A stretch of 64,000 nt of DNA from Neocallimastix lanati (nom. inval.) (lineage: Eukaryota > Neocallimastigomycota > Neocallimastigomycetes > Neocallimastigales > Neocallimastigaceae), in assembly GCA_016946835.1 (NCBI GenBank), contig JACVTC010000087.1:1-64000 (forward strand). Reading direction: 5' to 3'. Below the pieces are notes generated by a model, which did not search any database, was not told the DNA's origin, and worked only from the letters and a program-made list of their open reading frames with translations. Positions within the stretch are counted from its first letter, which is position 1, and each line of letters opens with the position of its first letter. Position numbers and translations under genes: made by a program. Below are positions 1 through 10,758 of this stretch, one piece after another.

Positions 1-369
1 TTTCGATTTTATATCTTCAATATCTTCTTCATAATTTTCTTTATTTGTTAAAATGAATAAATTAAATAATTATAGTTAAATTTATTATTAATTTTATATT
101 TTTTATTTTGGTGATTGTTTTTTTAATTTAAAAAATATTTTTTGATTAAAAAATTAAATTTTTTATGAAGAAATTTTTTATATTTATTAAGTTTAAAATT
201 TAATTATTTGATTAAAATTTTTGAAATTTTTTGAATTTTTTGTATAATTAAATTTTTTTATGAATTTATGTTTTAAAAAATAATTTTTTAAAAATCTTTT
301 TATCACTGAATTAAACCGATAATAATATTGTGGATTTTTTATTAGTATTTTTATTAATTTTGTTATAAA

Positions 370-720
370 AGTGAGAATTTAAATAAGAATATAGGAAGTT
401 TTTATCATAGTCATAATGAATATTAAACTTCCTCATAAATTGGTTTCCAAAAAGTAGTTTTGTTGGGATACAATTCGAAATTAAAAATTTTTCTCTGAAA
501 TTTTTAAAATAAACTCTTTTATTTTCATTAATTTTGATTTGAAATTTTAGCCAAACATAATTCTTTATCTGGGTTGTATCACCAGAAATTCCTTTGACTA
601 AAATTTTTGATTTTAAATTATATTTTTCAATTTTAATGTTTTTACTAATTCTTCTGTAATAAAATTACAGAAGGAGCCTGAATCTAACATCGATTCAGTT
701 TTTAATTTATTATTATCATT
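370..720 (-). pseudogene. Protease region of element Z (fossil)
   Basis: Read on the minus strand, the bases around 673-684 encode D-S-G-S within a hydrophobic context typical of the catalytic loop of retroviral-type aspartic proteases, and further on a 'G-N-Q-F-M..N-I-H-Y-D-Y' stretch resembles the second conserved part of the fold. It follows gag in the expected order. The region looks broken, with a few interruptions, and no complete product is proposed. Confidence 0.55.
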
Positions 721-1082
721 TTTAATATTTTTTATATTATTTGAAAATGTTGTTGGAATATATGTATCAAATAAAAGGAAAGTTGAAGGTAATTTTTTAT
801 TTACTACATTATTAAATGTAGGAAAATTATAATGAAGAATTCTTGTGTTTTTTATTATATTGGACTTCTGTTGAAGTCCATTGTTTAGTTTTTTGTTTTA
901 TTATTATTGCTACTAGTTTTATTACTATTATAATTGTTATTATTGTAATTATTATTATAATTACTTTTGTTATTATAATTGTTATTAGAATTATAATTTT
1001 TATCATGATTAATATGGGTACTAACGTGTTTTGAATGTTTATTATTACTGCTTCTAAAAGTTTGAATTACCATTATTTGTTT

Positions 1083-1958
1083 TTATTTGATTTTTGTTTT
1101 TAATGTATTTTCAAGTAAAATACATTTAGTATAAATAGTACCAAGATCAACAGGGAATTCTTCCATTTCTTCAATTACTTCTTGGAATTTTGAATGTAAC
1201 CCATTATAAAAAATTAAAACTAAGGCTTCTTCACTGAATCCAAGACCATTCGAAAGAGTTCTAAATTGTTCAATATAATCATTTATTTTCCCATAATTAT
1301 GTTTCAATTTTATTAATTGAATCTTAGCTAATTTTTTGCTTGCAACGTTGGAAAATGCTTTTCTTAATTCAGTAGTCAATTCAGAAAGAGTTTTTGGGTT
1401 AGTATCCTTGTACGTAGCTAGATACCAATTACGAGCGCCATCCCTCAAACGGGATTTAATAAAGTTAATTTTGATATCTTCTGTAGCTTCTGAATTTGGA
1501 TATGTTTTAAAAGTATCTTCACAAAGTTGACAGAATAGATCAGTTTCTTTAGTATCTCCAGAGAAAAATCCAGGTTCAGGAACTTGTTGTAAACGGTTTG
1601 AAAAAGCATTCCTCATAATAACATCATTGTCATCATCACGTCTAGTAGTGGTAGATACATTATCCTCTTGTGTTTGACTAGTAGAAGGAATATCATTTGT
1701 AGCAATATTTATATTTAACTTTTCATCTAAAATTTTTGTTAAATTAGATAATTGATTAATAATATTTTTATTATCTTTGTAAAGTGTATAAAGTTTTTTT
1801 TGTAAGTCCTTGTTATACTCATTAAAATCTTCTTTTAATAAAAAACTATCATTAACAGAAGAAGCCAATTCGGATACAGTAACTTGGGCGTCAGACCTTA
1901 ATTTATTAACTTCTGACATTGGAGCAATGTCAGCCCATACATTATTGTAAAAAGACAT
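1083..1958 (-). CDS. gag: Gag of element Z (capsid)
   Basis: A 291-residue open frame starting at an ATG 25 bases after the primer region. Residues about 130-270 have the retrotransposon Gag (Retrotrans_gag type) layout: a helical capsid region with 'F-I-K-S-R-L-R-D-G-A-R-N-W' and a C-terminal 'Y-I-E-Q-F-R-T-L' helix. The first 110 residues are polar, with a serine/threonine-rich linker. No CCHC knuckle is seen inside this frame, as in Tf1-like Gags. It would form the particle shell that packages element RNA. No promoter other than the LTR is visible. Family assignment is from pattern recognition only. Confidence 0.8.
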   Translation of the reverse strand: MSFYNNVWADIAPMSEVNKLRSDAQVTVSELASSVNDSFLLKEDFNEYNKDLQKKLYTLYKDNKNIINQLSNLTKILDEKLNINIATNDIPSTSQTQEDNVSTTTRRDDDNDVIMRNAFSNRLQQVPEPGFFSGDTKETDLFCQLCEDTFKTYPNSEATEDIKINFIKSRLRDGARNWYLATYKDTNPKTLSELTTELRKAFSNVASKKLAKIQLIKLKHNYGKINDYIEQFRTLSNGLGFSEEALVLIFYNGLHSKFQEVIEEMEEFPVDLGTIYTKCILLENTLKTKIK

Positions 1959-1982
1959 ATTAAAGTAGTAACCAAAACTAGG

Positions 1983-1993
1983 GTAAGGTTATT
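1983..1993 (-). promoter_or_regulatory. Self-priming primer site of element Z
   Basis: The bases directly after the 5' LTR (in element sense) are complementary to 2230-2240 inside the same LTR, 11 of 11, close to where the RNA should begin. There is no TGG-type tRNA site. This is the Tf1 arrangement, in which the RNA 5' end folds back as primer. Confidence 0.6.
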
Positions 1994-2728
1994 GTTAAAA
2001 TTAAGATATAAAATAGTTTTATGATTAATAACGTTACTAGGTTAATATGTTGAATTATATATTAATAATCCAACAATAATTAATTAATAATAATATAAAA
2101 ATAATATAAGATAAATAGTTAAGTTATTTAAACACTTAATATCTAAGAATATTTTAAATAATAATTTCTTTGAAGGATTTATGAAAATATTTATTTATTG
2201 AATTATTAGTATATAATTATTGTAAGTACAATAACCTTACAAAGAACATAAAAGATAGATTTTTACATCTTTCTTTTATACTTTGTAAGTTACATAATAA
2301 TAATATTTAATTATAAGATATTAATAATATAGTAATATGAATATTAATAAAATATTAAGATAATAACAATATCGATATGTTTAAAATATTTAATATAACT
2401 AAATAAATTTAATTTATAATTATATAATTAATTTGAATAATTAAAAATAGTAGTTAATATATATGATGTAAACATATATATAAACATAATATAAATAAAT
2501 ACATGTGACGTCATATGTAGATAATTGAAATTATTAATATAAATCTTATTTACTAATATTCTCAGAATTATTAGGCCTAAGATAATTCCTTAAATATTAA
2601 ATAAGAATTTATATTAATTATTAATTATTTAAATATATATATTATTTATAATTAAATAAATAATATTTGTTAACTATTGAAATGTAAATAACTGAAATTG
2701 AGATTTCAATTCAGTTATAATTTCAACA
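1993..2728 (-). repeat. 5' LTR of element Z (family D, 736 bp)
   Basis: Bounded by TG and CA. Near-identical copies occur at 34262-34997 (736 bp), 39594-40305 and 18920-19611, which fixes both ends. On the minus strand a TATA-like tataaaag lies about 40 bases upstream of GTAAGGTTAT, the segment complementary to the primer region at 1983-1992. Confidence 0.9.
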
Positions 2729-2888
2729 GACTATTTTATTTTACACAATTTATTTTATATTAACACTATAATTAATTATTAACTAAAACACTAAAGCTAA
2801 AAAACTAATTTAATTTTTTGTTTTATAAAAAAATCCTTTTATTAATATTTCTTATTTGTTGAATTTAACTATTCTAAAATCAACAATC

Positions 2889-2940
2889 ACTTAACTGGGT
2901 ACCGTAGGGTCCTTTACCGGAAAGCCTACTAGCAGTTAAG
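2889..2940. other. GC-rich hairpin inside LTR family C
   Basis: An 8-bp stem cttaactg/cagttaag encloses about 35 bases that are much more GC-rich than the surroundings and contain further self-complementary parts (gtagg/cctac and cttt/aaag). The same segment is kept in copy 2 at about 38578-38630 with one difference that leaves a G-U pair. Confidence 0.6.
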
Positions 2941-3039
2941 ATTTTAAAATAAAATTTAAAATAAAATTTGTTTTATAAAAAAAATAACTATTCTAATAAT
3001 AGTTATAATACTAATTATTAAAATATAAAATTTATACTA

Positions 3040-3145
3040 TTCTAAACTATACTAAACTATACTATTTTCTATACTATTTTCTATACTATTTTCCAACTAA
3101 ACTATACTATTTTCTATACTATTTTCTATACTATTTTCCAACTAT
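3040..3145. repeat. Short tandem repeat in LTR C
   Basis: Repeated units based on actatactattttct. The block is largely missing from the second copy of this LTR, so it expanded or contracted after the copies parted. Confidence 0.7.
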
Positions 3146-3710
3146 CGTTCAATAGTTGAAAATTAACTCTTTTTATACTTTTTGAAAATTAAAATTTAAA
3201 TTGAATAGATTGTAATAAACTAACTAAAATATTATTATATATTTGTAATTACATTTAATAATAAATTACATGAAATTTTATGAATTATTTTAATATAAAA
3301 ACTATTTAAAACTATCTAATATTTCTAAAAATAAATAAACAAAACGGCAAGTTTTTGTAAACAAACGGAAAAGGCAATTTTTCTTTGATTATTTTAATTT
3401 AACTAATTTATGACTAATTATTTTTAATTTACAAGTTTCATGACTAATTATTTTTAATTTACAAAGTTTCATGATTCAAAGTGAGTAATAATGATGTAAA
3501 TTCTCCAAATAATTTAGTCATACATTTTTGAGAAAATTATTTAAATTAATAATTTGGAATACATTTAAATTTATATTAAAAATTTGGAAAACATTTTTAT
3601 CCACAATAATTACAATAATTTACATTACATTACATTTAAATACGTATTCAAATTATTAAATATTTTACACTAACTAATAATTCGTATTATACTATTGGAA
3701 ATTATAATTA

Positions 3711-4368
3711 TGTCAAAGTTTTAAGATAATTTGGTCTTAACGATTAGGTCAAGATGCCAAATTATAGTAATTAATTAATAATTAAATTTTATTCTTATTT
3801 AAAACATATTGTTATTAGTAAATTTTATAATTAAGTTTTTATCTAAAATATAAATTTTATTTAATCTTAATAATATTTTATTACATTATTATTTTATATA
3901 ATTATTACTATAATTTAAATTACAATAATCCTACAAAGGATTAATCAAAAGATTTAAACATGTATTTATATAAAATAATTAATTATTAAAATATTAATTA
4001 TTAATATGAATATGTAATAGTATTAATATAAGTTTGATATTGATAATATAAAATAAGATAATAATATAAATATTTAATATAAATAAAATATAAGAATTAA
4101 ATATTGCTAAATATTATAATTTATAATTAAAATATAATATGTAGAAATTAATTTAATATGACAATCACGTGTTTACATTATTTAATATATATTAAATTCA
4201 ATATGTTAATAATATTTAGTAATTAGTTGGCCTAGACTAATTCCTAAATATTTTAATAAAGTTAATTTAATAATAATTATTATATTATTATTATTTATTA
4301 ATATTGAAATTCAAATAACTGAATTATCGAAATTGAAATTGAATTGAAATTCAGTTATTATCTTAACA
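3711..4368 (-). repeat. Solo LTR of family S (658 bp)
   Basis: TG...CA bounded, with a perfect 5-bp duplication aatta at 3706-3710 and 4369-4373. Removing it restores continuity with element A's 3' LTR. Its start and end resemble family D (TGTTAAGATAATAACTG in the opposite sense), so S is a relative of Z. A shorter relative lies at 39277-39589. Confidence 0.92.
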
Positions 4369-4463
4369 AATTAAGTTTAATAACTTTATGTATTAAATAT
4401 TTTAAACTATTTTTATAATTCCAAAATTTTATTCTTAATTTAAAATAATTATATAAATTATCA

Positions 4464-4665
4464 AATTAAATTGATTAATGACTAATTATTAAAAAATCAT
4501 TATTTAATTAAATTGATTAATGACTAATTATTAAAAAATTATTATTTAATTAAATTGATTAATGACTAATTATTAAAAAATTATTATTTAATTAAATTGA
4601 TTAATGACTAATTATTAAAAAATCATTATTTAATTAAATTGATTAATGACTAATTATTAAATAAT
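4464..4665 (+). repeat. 42-bp tandem repeat in LTR A (five units)
   Basis: Five units of a 42-bp motif containing attgattaatgactaatt. The 3' LTR of the same element has only three units (about 10209-10320). Confidence 0.9.
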
Positions 4666-5074
4666 TATTATCTTATATTAATTAAATTGTTTTATTATTA
4701 TATTTAATTATTATTAATATTAAATTGTTTCAAGAATTATATTATCAAAAATATTACCAATAATTTTATTGTTAAATTTTTTAATTTTATCATTAATAAT
4801 ATTTGTCATTAAAGATAATATTAATTATATTAGTATTAATATTTTTATTATTAAAATAACTCTTAAAAAATATTATTTAAAATCACATGTAATAATTATA
4901 CTAATAAGAATTAAAATAATTTAAATTATTATAAAAATTCATGTAGTAAAAAAGTATAAAGAAAAAGAAAATACTTAATAAAAAATTAGGAGTTAAAAAA
5001 ATAAAAAAAACTGGAAATTGAAATTAAATTATTAACTAATATATTATTTTCATTTTTTTTTTTTGAAGTTTATT

Positions 5075-5111
5075 GTGTACCTGCACCAAATTGGCGAGCT
5101 ATGCAGGACAC
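5075..5111 (+). promoter_or_regulatory. Primer site and U5-leader stem of element A
   Basis: The primer site begins TGGCGAGC at 5092, four bases after the LTR. The LTR end GTGT-CCTGCA (5075-5085, one bulged base) can pair with TGCAGGACAC (5102-5111), closing a stem around the LTR end and primer site. The 3' end of a tRNA-Arg would be a plausible primer, but I cannot verify this. Confidence 0.55.
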
Positions 5112-5230
5112 AAAGAAAATAATATGAAAAATTAATAATTTAAATGAATATTAAGAAATTTTAATTATAAAAAGAAAAAATTTAATTCTATATTAAAAAT
5201 AATATAATAAAATAAATTAAATTGCCAAGA

Positions 5231-6115
5231 ATGAAAATCTTAGAACTTGAGGAACTACTACCTAGGCTTGATGAAGATGCTAGAGACGTTGATATCTGGG
5301 CCGAAGAATTCACAAGATTAATGAAATTAGCTGGTATTAACAATCCAGCTAGCATTCATACCTGGGCGACTGAATGTGTTGAGGGCAAACTCAGGGGAGT
5401 CTTACAAGATCTGGTGAAAGTCAATGAAGATGAAGAAGAAGAATTTCCTTCTATGAAAAAAATAAAAGAAGCCTTAGAAGAAGCCTTAGAAATCACTCCA
5501 CAGGATAAATGTAAAAGATTACAAAGATTAAAAATAAAAAGAGGAGAAAGTATTAAAAATTTTAATTGGCGATATAAAAAACTTTACAATAATTTACCAA
5601 GACTTTATCAATCTTTCATAACAGTGGAGGATTATACTGAATCCATTTCATACCGACCTTTTGCTAGAGCCCAGGTTATAACTCAAAGATGTGTAGATCT
5701 CGAGGATGCATTTGAGGAAGCGGAATTAGCCGAAAGAGCCGAAGAGAGGAAAGAAACAAATGAAACTGTAATGTCTACTTTATATATTCGGGGGGTTTAT
5801 TCAAACTTTTCTCAATCAAATAGAACTGGGAAACATCCTTTTAGACAATTTTCTGCCAATAATTATATAGAAGTTAACAACCCCAAAAGAAATATGAGAA
5901 GTCGCACTAATGATAAACTCTTAAATAAGAATCCAAAATACGAGACTAACAATACATATAAAAGAACATATAAGTGTTTCAGATGTAACCAGGAAGGTCA
6001 TGGTGTCAAGCAATGCCCTTATTCATTTAAGGAATTAGCTGAGTTAGAGGAAAAAGGTCAGATTTCAAAGGAATCTTTAAACTCCCAAATGGAAGAAGGA
6101 AAACTTCCCTTATAA
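5231..6115 (+). CDS. gag: Gag of element A
   Basis: About 294 residues from the first ATG; an upstream in-frame TTG at 5222 is less likely as start. The N-terminal 170 residues have the clade's capsid pattern ('W-A-E-E-F-T-R-L-M', 'D-K-C-K-R-L-Q-R-L-K-I-K-R-G-E-S', 'Y-K-K-L-Y'), followed by a basic Asn/Lys-rich linker. A single CCHC knuckle C-x2-C-x4-H-x4-C lies at 5975-6016, then 'F-K-E-L-A-E-L-E-E-K-G', a tail shared with the Gags of I, M and N. It binds and packages element RNA in the cytoplasmic particle. Near its end it carries the slippery heptamer and hairpin that lead into pol. Confidence 0.88.
   Translation: MKILELEELLPRLDEDARDVDIWAEEFTRLMKLAGINNPASIHTWATECVEGKLRGVLQDLVKVNEDEEEEFPSMKKIKEALEEALEITPQDKCKRLQRLKIKRGESIKNFNWRYKKLYNNLPRLYQSFITVEDYTESISYRPFARAQVITQRCVDLEDAFEEAELAERAEERKETNETVMSTLYIRGVYSNFSQSNRTGKHPFRQFSANNYIEVNNPKRNMRSRTNDKLLNKNPKYETNNTYKRTYKCFRCNQEGHGVKQCPYSFKELAELEEKGQISKESLNSQMEEGKLPL
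6076..6108 (+). promoter_or_regulatory. -1 frameshift signal, element A
   Basis: TTTAAAC (6076-6082) sits in the gag frame as T-TTA-AAC, the X-XXY-YYZ arrangement. Eight bases later GGAAG (6091-6095) pairs with CTTCC (6104-6108) around an AAGGAAAA loop. Pol lies in the -1 frame relative to gag. Confidence 0.75.
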
Positions 6116-6252
6116 AAACCATAAATGATACTGAAACTGATGATATCGTAGCAGCTGTCACTAGGCAAACAAGACAATTAAATACAAAAAAGAAACCTTA
6201 CGATAAACATCAGAAAATAGCCACATTAAAAGAAAATCCTCAACCAATAAAA

Positions 6253-9200
6253 ATGCTTTCGAAATCACAAACAAATGATCGAAAAATGGAAGTAGAAGTA
6301 GAAAATATTAATAATGAACCAAAAAGTAACAATGAAGAAGAACCCTTAAATAACCCAAAAAATAGAGAAGAAACGGAAACCTTAAAAGAAATTGACTTGT
6401 CTGTGATAGCCAACCCATCAATAAACAAAGCAAAAAGGGATTCAAAGAAGGAAAGAATATCAGAAATAATGGATAAGAAACCCGAAGAAGAAGAAATGAG
6501 AAAAAAGGTTACAGCTAAACTACCCAGTACTCAAATGGAAGAAAAGAAGAATAAATGCGAAAGATTAAAAAATGATAAAAATAAAGAAGAAATGAGAATC
6601 GAAAATAAAAATGAAGAGAATCCAAATAACAAAAAGGAGAAGCACATTATTCTAATGGAAAACCAAGCAAAGTACGATCTTGTAACTGATTTAACATCTA
6701 CCACAGCTAATATAACTCTGGCTCAATTGTTGGATATAAGTCCAAAATTACGAGCTCAACTTAATAAATTGTTAAAGCTAAAAGAAACACCTCATAACGG
6801 AAAAATGGAAGAAATGGTATTATCTACTGTCTCAAGGAAGGATATAGCTACTACTAAATGTAAAATTAACGGAGAAGATGGATTCGCCTTTTTAGATACA
6901 TGTGCAAGCATCAACATAATAACGAGTAAGTTTTTAGGCAAGTTGAAAAATATAAAACCATTTGGTTATACAACTAACAATATTATACAGGTAACTTCGA
7001 AGACCCACATATCCTCTGAATTATATCATTTAACAGTTGAATTCAACGATTTCATTATTCAAGACGTATTTAGAGTAATAGAACATGATCAGGATCTGTT
7101 TGATATCTTGATAGGTTTTAGGACCTTAAAGGATAATAATTTATTCATTAATCCTATTCGTAATAGTCTATGTAAAATGAAGAAAGATGGTACATTTACA
7201 ACAATCTCAGCTTTAGAAATAGATGAAGAAGAAAAAGAAATAGATGAAGAAGTAAAAATTGAAGAAACTGAAATGCAAGATAATCCAGACTCCATGTTAT
7301 TTTGTTTCATAAACAAAGAATCAGCAGAAATACAGAATGCAATTACGATTAAGGAAAATAAAAAAGACAAAGAAGAAAATACAATCATTGAAGAAAAGAA
7401 GACAAGAATTGAACAAATTATAAAAAATACAATAGAAGTAGTTAGAGGCCGATTCAAGGAACTATTAAAAGATAATATTGAAATCTTAGCAATAAAAATA
7501 GATGAATTAGGTTCAACAAAGTTATTACCGCACCATATCAGTTTAGAAGAAAATACGATTCCAATTAAACAAAAAGCTTATCGATTATCTAAAGTACAAG
7601 CAGACGCCCTGAAGGAAGAGCTAATTAAATTACTGAACAACCATTTAATTGAACCATCCAGTTCACCATGGTTTTCTCCAGTTATTCTTGTAAGGAAGAA
7701 GAATAATAAATGGAGAATGTGTATAGATTTTCGGAAGCTCAACAACGTTACTATTAAAGACGCTTATTCTCTGCCACTAATAGATGATATACTTTTCTCA
7801 GTCGGAAAGAAAGTTAAAGTATTTTCAACAATAGATTTATTCTCCGGCTTTTATCAAATTCCAATGTTCCATGAAGACATTCCCAAAACAAGTTTTACAA
7901 CAATGTACGGTAATTACCAATTCCGGGTAATGCCGTTTGGTTTATGCAATGCCCCAGGAACCTTCCAGAGAGAGATGAACAGGATATTTTTTACGCTCAT
8001 TGGGAAGTGTATGTTTATATATATCGATGATTTAATCATATTCTCTCCAACTTTTGAACAACACATAGAAGATTTAAAGAAAGTATTTGATATCCTAAAG
8101 GATAATGGATTAAAAATCAATCTCGACAAATGTGATTTTTTCAAGGAATCAGTTGAATTATTAGGCCACACAGTATCAATTGAAGGAATATCACCAATTA
8201 ATAAAAAATTGAGATTATACGTGAATGGTTACCTCCTACCAACATCACACAATTACAATCATTTCTTGGAGAAGTAGGTTATTATAGGAAGTTTATATAC
8301 AACTTTGCAACAATTGCCAAACCTCTATTTAAACTACTTAAAAAGAATGTAAAATTCTCTTGGGAAGCTGTTCAACAAGAGAGCTTTGAAGAACTTAAAC
8401 GAAGATTAATCACAGCCCCTATTTTATCAATGCCTGATTTCGACAAACAATTTATAATCAGGACAGATGCCTCAAAAGATGGAATAGGTGGAGTCCTGAT
8501 ACAAAAAGATGAAAATAATATCGAAAAACCAATACATTATATGAGCAGAACTTTGAAACCAGCTGAAGTAAACTATGGGATTACAGATTTAGAAGGAGCT
8601 GCCGACGCTTTTTGTGTTAAAAAATTTAAATCCTATATTTCGGGAAGTAAATTCGAAATATTGTTGTTCACAGATCACAAACCATTAATAAGTATATTCA
8701 AAAGTAAAGAAACCTTAAATGCCAGACAGTCAAGATGGGTAATTATGTTCTCTATGTTAAAAGTTAAAGTCATTTACGAACCAGGAAAACGTAATGTATT
8801 AGCGGATGCGTTATCTCGACTTAGATCAAAACCATCGGAAGTAATAGCTACCTATTTAGAAGAAATTAATACAGGAAAAAATTCGTTATTAAAGAAGTTT
8901 GAAGAAAAATTTTCAAGAATAAACAATGAAGAATATTTTATAGATGGAGGCACATTCAGAAAAGTAATTAAAGAAGATAAAGAAAAAATTAAACTATTAT
9001 TAGAAGCCCATAGGATAGGCCATGAGGGAATCTTCAAAACGTATAACAGGCTCAAACGTGATTACTATTGGAATAACATGGTCTTGGATGTAAAATACAT
9101 AGTCAATACGTGTAAACACTGCCAACTGTTCAAACCACAAACTTTCAATTCAAACACCGAACACATCCCAACAAAGCCGGGATTACCTTTTACCCAGGTA

Positions 9201-10052
9201 GGACTGGATATAGTAGGCCCTTTACCACAAACAAAAAATGGAAATCAGTATATCCTAGTATTAGTCGATTATTTAACAAAGTGGGTTGAAGCTGAACCCA
9301 CTGTCAAGATTGAATCTGATGATATAATAGGCTTCTTAACAAGAGTTTTCTCAAGACATGGAGTTCCCGAAATATTAATAACGGATAACGGTCCCCAGTT
9401 CAAGTCCGACAAAACTAAAGCTTTCCTAGATTTATATGGTATTTATGTGCACTTTGTTTCTGTCTATCATCCTGAATCTAATGGTATGGTAGAAAACAGA
9501 AATAAAGAAATAGGAAAATATCTAAGAATATTATGTAATAAAAATATAGAAAATTGGGATTTAATTCTACCAAGTGCTTTGTGGGCTCTCCGTACCTGCA
9601 AAAACGAAGTAAAAAAATTTTCAAGCTTTGAATTACTCTACGGCCGTCGTGACTTACAACCCTTCGAGCTATCTTTAAATCTGGATAAAAAAGAAAAAGG
9701 TGAAAGTATTACGGAATACCTTATAAGAAAATTTGCTAAACATTACCAATGGATTCATGAAGCAATTAATAATATCACTACAGCCAACAAAATTTGGGAA
9801 GACAGAAGGAACCAGATGAAAAGAATGAAAGCCAACTACAATCCAGGAGACCTAGTATTAATACGATTAATAAACAGAAGAAAATTAGATCCTTATTTCG
9901 TAGGCCCACTGAAAATCATCAAAAAGGAATTTAATACAGTTACTCTCGCAGATCCTATTACCGGCGAAATTTCTGATAGGAATGTACATCTAAAAAATAT
10001 AGTTCCTTATAAATTATGTGAATTAGAGACTTCAGGGACGAAGTCTAAATAA
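6253..10052 (+). pseudogene. pol: Pol region of element A (broken, about one break)
   Basis: The order of domains is a long charged Glu/Lys/Asn-rich linker, aspartic protease with 'F-L-D-T-C-A-S' near 6890, reverse transcriptase with 'Y-I-D-D' near 8020, RNase H starting 'R-T-D-A-S-K-D-G-I-G-G' near 8460, and integrase with an HHCC zinc domain ('H-R-I-G-H-E-G' to 'C-K-H-C', near 9008-9125) and a D,D,E core ('G-L-D-I-V-G-P-L', 'I-T-D-N-G-P-Q-F', 'N-G-M-V-E-N-R'). The C-terminal end carries a 'Y-F-V-G-P-L-K-I-I' GPY/F-type motif and no chromodomain. The protease loop has Cys where Gly is usual, as in its sister elements. Gag-to-pol continuity depends on the frameshift signal upstream. The region would have been reached from the LTR promoter only. 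Confidence 0.85.
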
Positions 10053-10065
10053 AGAAAGGGCGTCA
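10028..10065 (+). promoter_or_regulatory. Hairpin and polypurine tract of element A
   Basis: GACTTC (10028-10033) pairs with GAAGTC (10040-10045), followed by aaagaaaggg (10051-10060) just before the 3' LTR. The same hairpin and purine tract precede the 3' LTRs of M and N. Confidence 0.7.
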
Positions 10066-10752
10066 TGATACGGAACTAACTAATAATTCGTATTATACTA
10101 TTGGAAATTATAATTAAGTTTAATAACTTTATGTATTAAATATTTTAAACTGTTTTTATAATTCCAAAATTTTATTCTTAATTTAAAATAATTATATAAA
10201 TTATCAAATTAAATTGATTAATGACTAATTATTAAAAAATCATTATTTAATTAAATTGATTAATGACTAATTATTAAAAAATCATTATTTAATTAAATTG
10301 ATTAATGACTAATTATTAAATAATTATTATCTTATATTAATTAAATTGTTTTATTATTATATTTAATTATTATTAATATTAAATTGTTTCAAGAATTATA
10401 TTATCAAAAATATTACCAATAATTTTATTGTTAAATTTTTTAATTTTATCATTAATAATATTTGTCATTAAAGATAATATTAATTATATTAGTATTAATA
10501 TTTTTATTATTAAAATAACTCTTAAAAAATATTATTTAAAATCACATGTAACAATTATACTAATAAGAATTAAAATAATTTAAATTATTATAAAAATTCA
10601 TGTAGTAAAAAAGTATAAAAGAAAAAGAAAATACTTAATAAAAAATTAGGAGTTAAAAAAATAAAAAAAAACTGGAAATTGAAATTAAATTATTAACTAA
10701 TATATTATTTTCATTTTTTTTTTTTTTTGAAGTTTATTGTGTACCTGCACCA
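10066..10752 (+). repeat. 3' LTR of element A (687 bp)
   Basis: Starts TGATACGGAAC, ends CCTGCACCA. Nearly identical to the 5' LTR except for the number of 42-bp units (three here). Confidence 0.92.
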
Positions 10753-10758
10753 TTTTTG
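10753..10758. other. T-rich junction and target duplication of element B
   Basis: Six bases, tttttg, separate A's 3' LTR from B's 5' LTR. The last five, ttttg, recur at 17940-17944 as B's target duplication. With B removed, A's CA is followed by tttt and then the TG of LTR H. Confidence 0.85.

Larger units (their letters stand above)
1..2728 (-). mobile_element. Element Z, Ty3/gypsy, left part outside window
   Basis: Minus-strand LTR retrotransposon. In element order the window shows the 5' LTR (1993-2728), a short leader, gag (1083-1958) and the beginning of the protease region; RT, RNase H, integrase and the 3' LTR would lie beyond position 1. The right flank (from 2729) is the body of an LTR of family C that can be recognised from its second copy at 38384-39234, so Z is inserted into that LTR. 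The target duplication cannot be checked because the other end is outside. Downstream of gag the visible coding looks interrupted in several places; the gag frame itself is open. It is a fossil or near-fossil member of a family that also left solo LTRs at 18920, 34262 and 39594. Confidence 0.85.
2729..3669. repeat. LTR family C, copy 1 (right part)
   Basis: Matches the complete solo LTR at 38384-39234 from that copy's position 38420 to its CA end. The first roughly 36 bases are separated from it by element Z and lie outside the window. It is longer than copy 2 because of an extra block of a tactattttcta-type tandem repeat around 3040-3145. A GC-rich hairpin sits at about 2890-2940. Its right end lies directly against the interior of element A's 5' LTR, so it is itself an insertion in A. 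Confidence 0.8.
3670..5088 (+). repeat. 5' LTR of element A (interrupted)
   Basis: Without the S insertion and its duplicated target this is about 756 bp plus the bases lost beyond the left edge. It matches the 3' LTR at 10066-10752 (687 bp) except for two additional units of a 42-bp tandem repeat. It ends at ...cctgcacca, immediately before the primer region. Confidence 0.88.
3670..10752 (+). mobile_element. Element A, Ty3/gypsy, DTC-protease clade
   Basis: Full-length LTR retrotransposon in order 5' LTR, tRNA-type primer site, gag, -1 frameshift signal, protease-RT-RNase H-integrase, hairpin plus polypurine tract, 3' LTR. The first dozen or so bases of the 5' LTR lie outside the window because LTR C (carrying element Z) landed inside it; a solo LTR S landed a little further in. 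The two LTRs are almost identical apart from repeat number, so the insertion is recent. The pol region is broken in about one place; gag is open. The right flank is the T-rich junction to solo LTR H, later entered by element B. Confidence 0.9.

Noticed and set aside
843-1073. Short Ile-rich and Asn-rich frames on opposite strands
   Set aside because: Low-complexity translations of att/aat repeats within element Z, in the region behind gag.
2040-4950. Host intergenic DNA in the long A+T-rich stretches
   Set aside because: All of it could be assigned to LTRs D, C, S or A through repeat copies and duplicated targets elsewhere in the window.
8852-9055. Minus-strand frames inside the pol and gag regions of several elements
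   Set aside because: Antisense shadows of the coding strand with no conserved motif.
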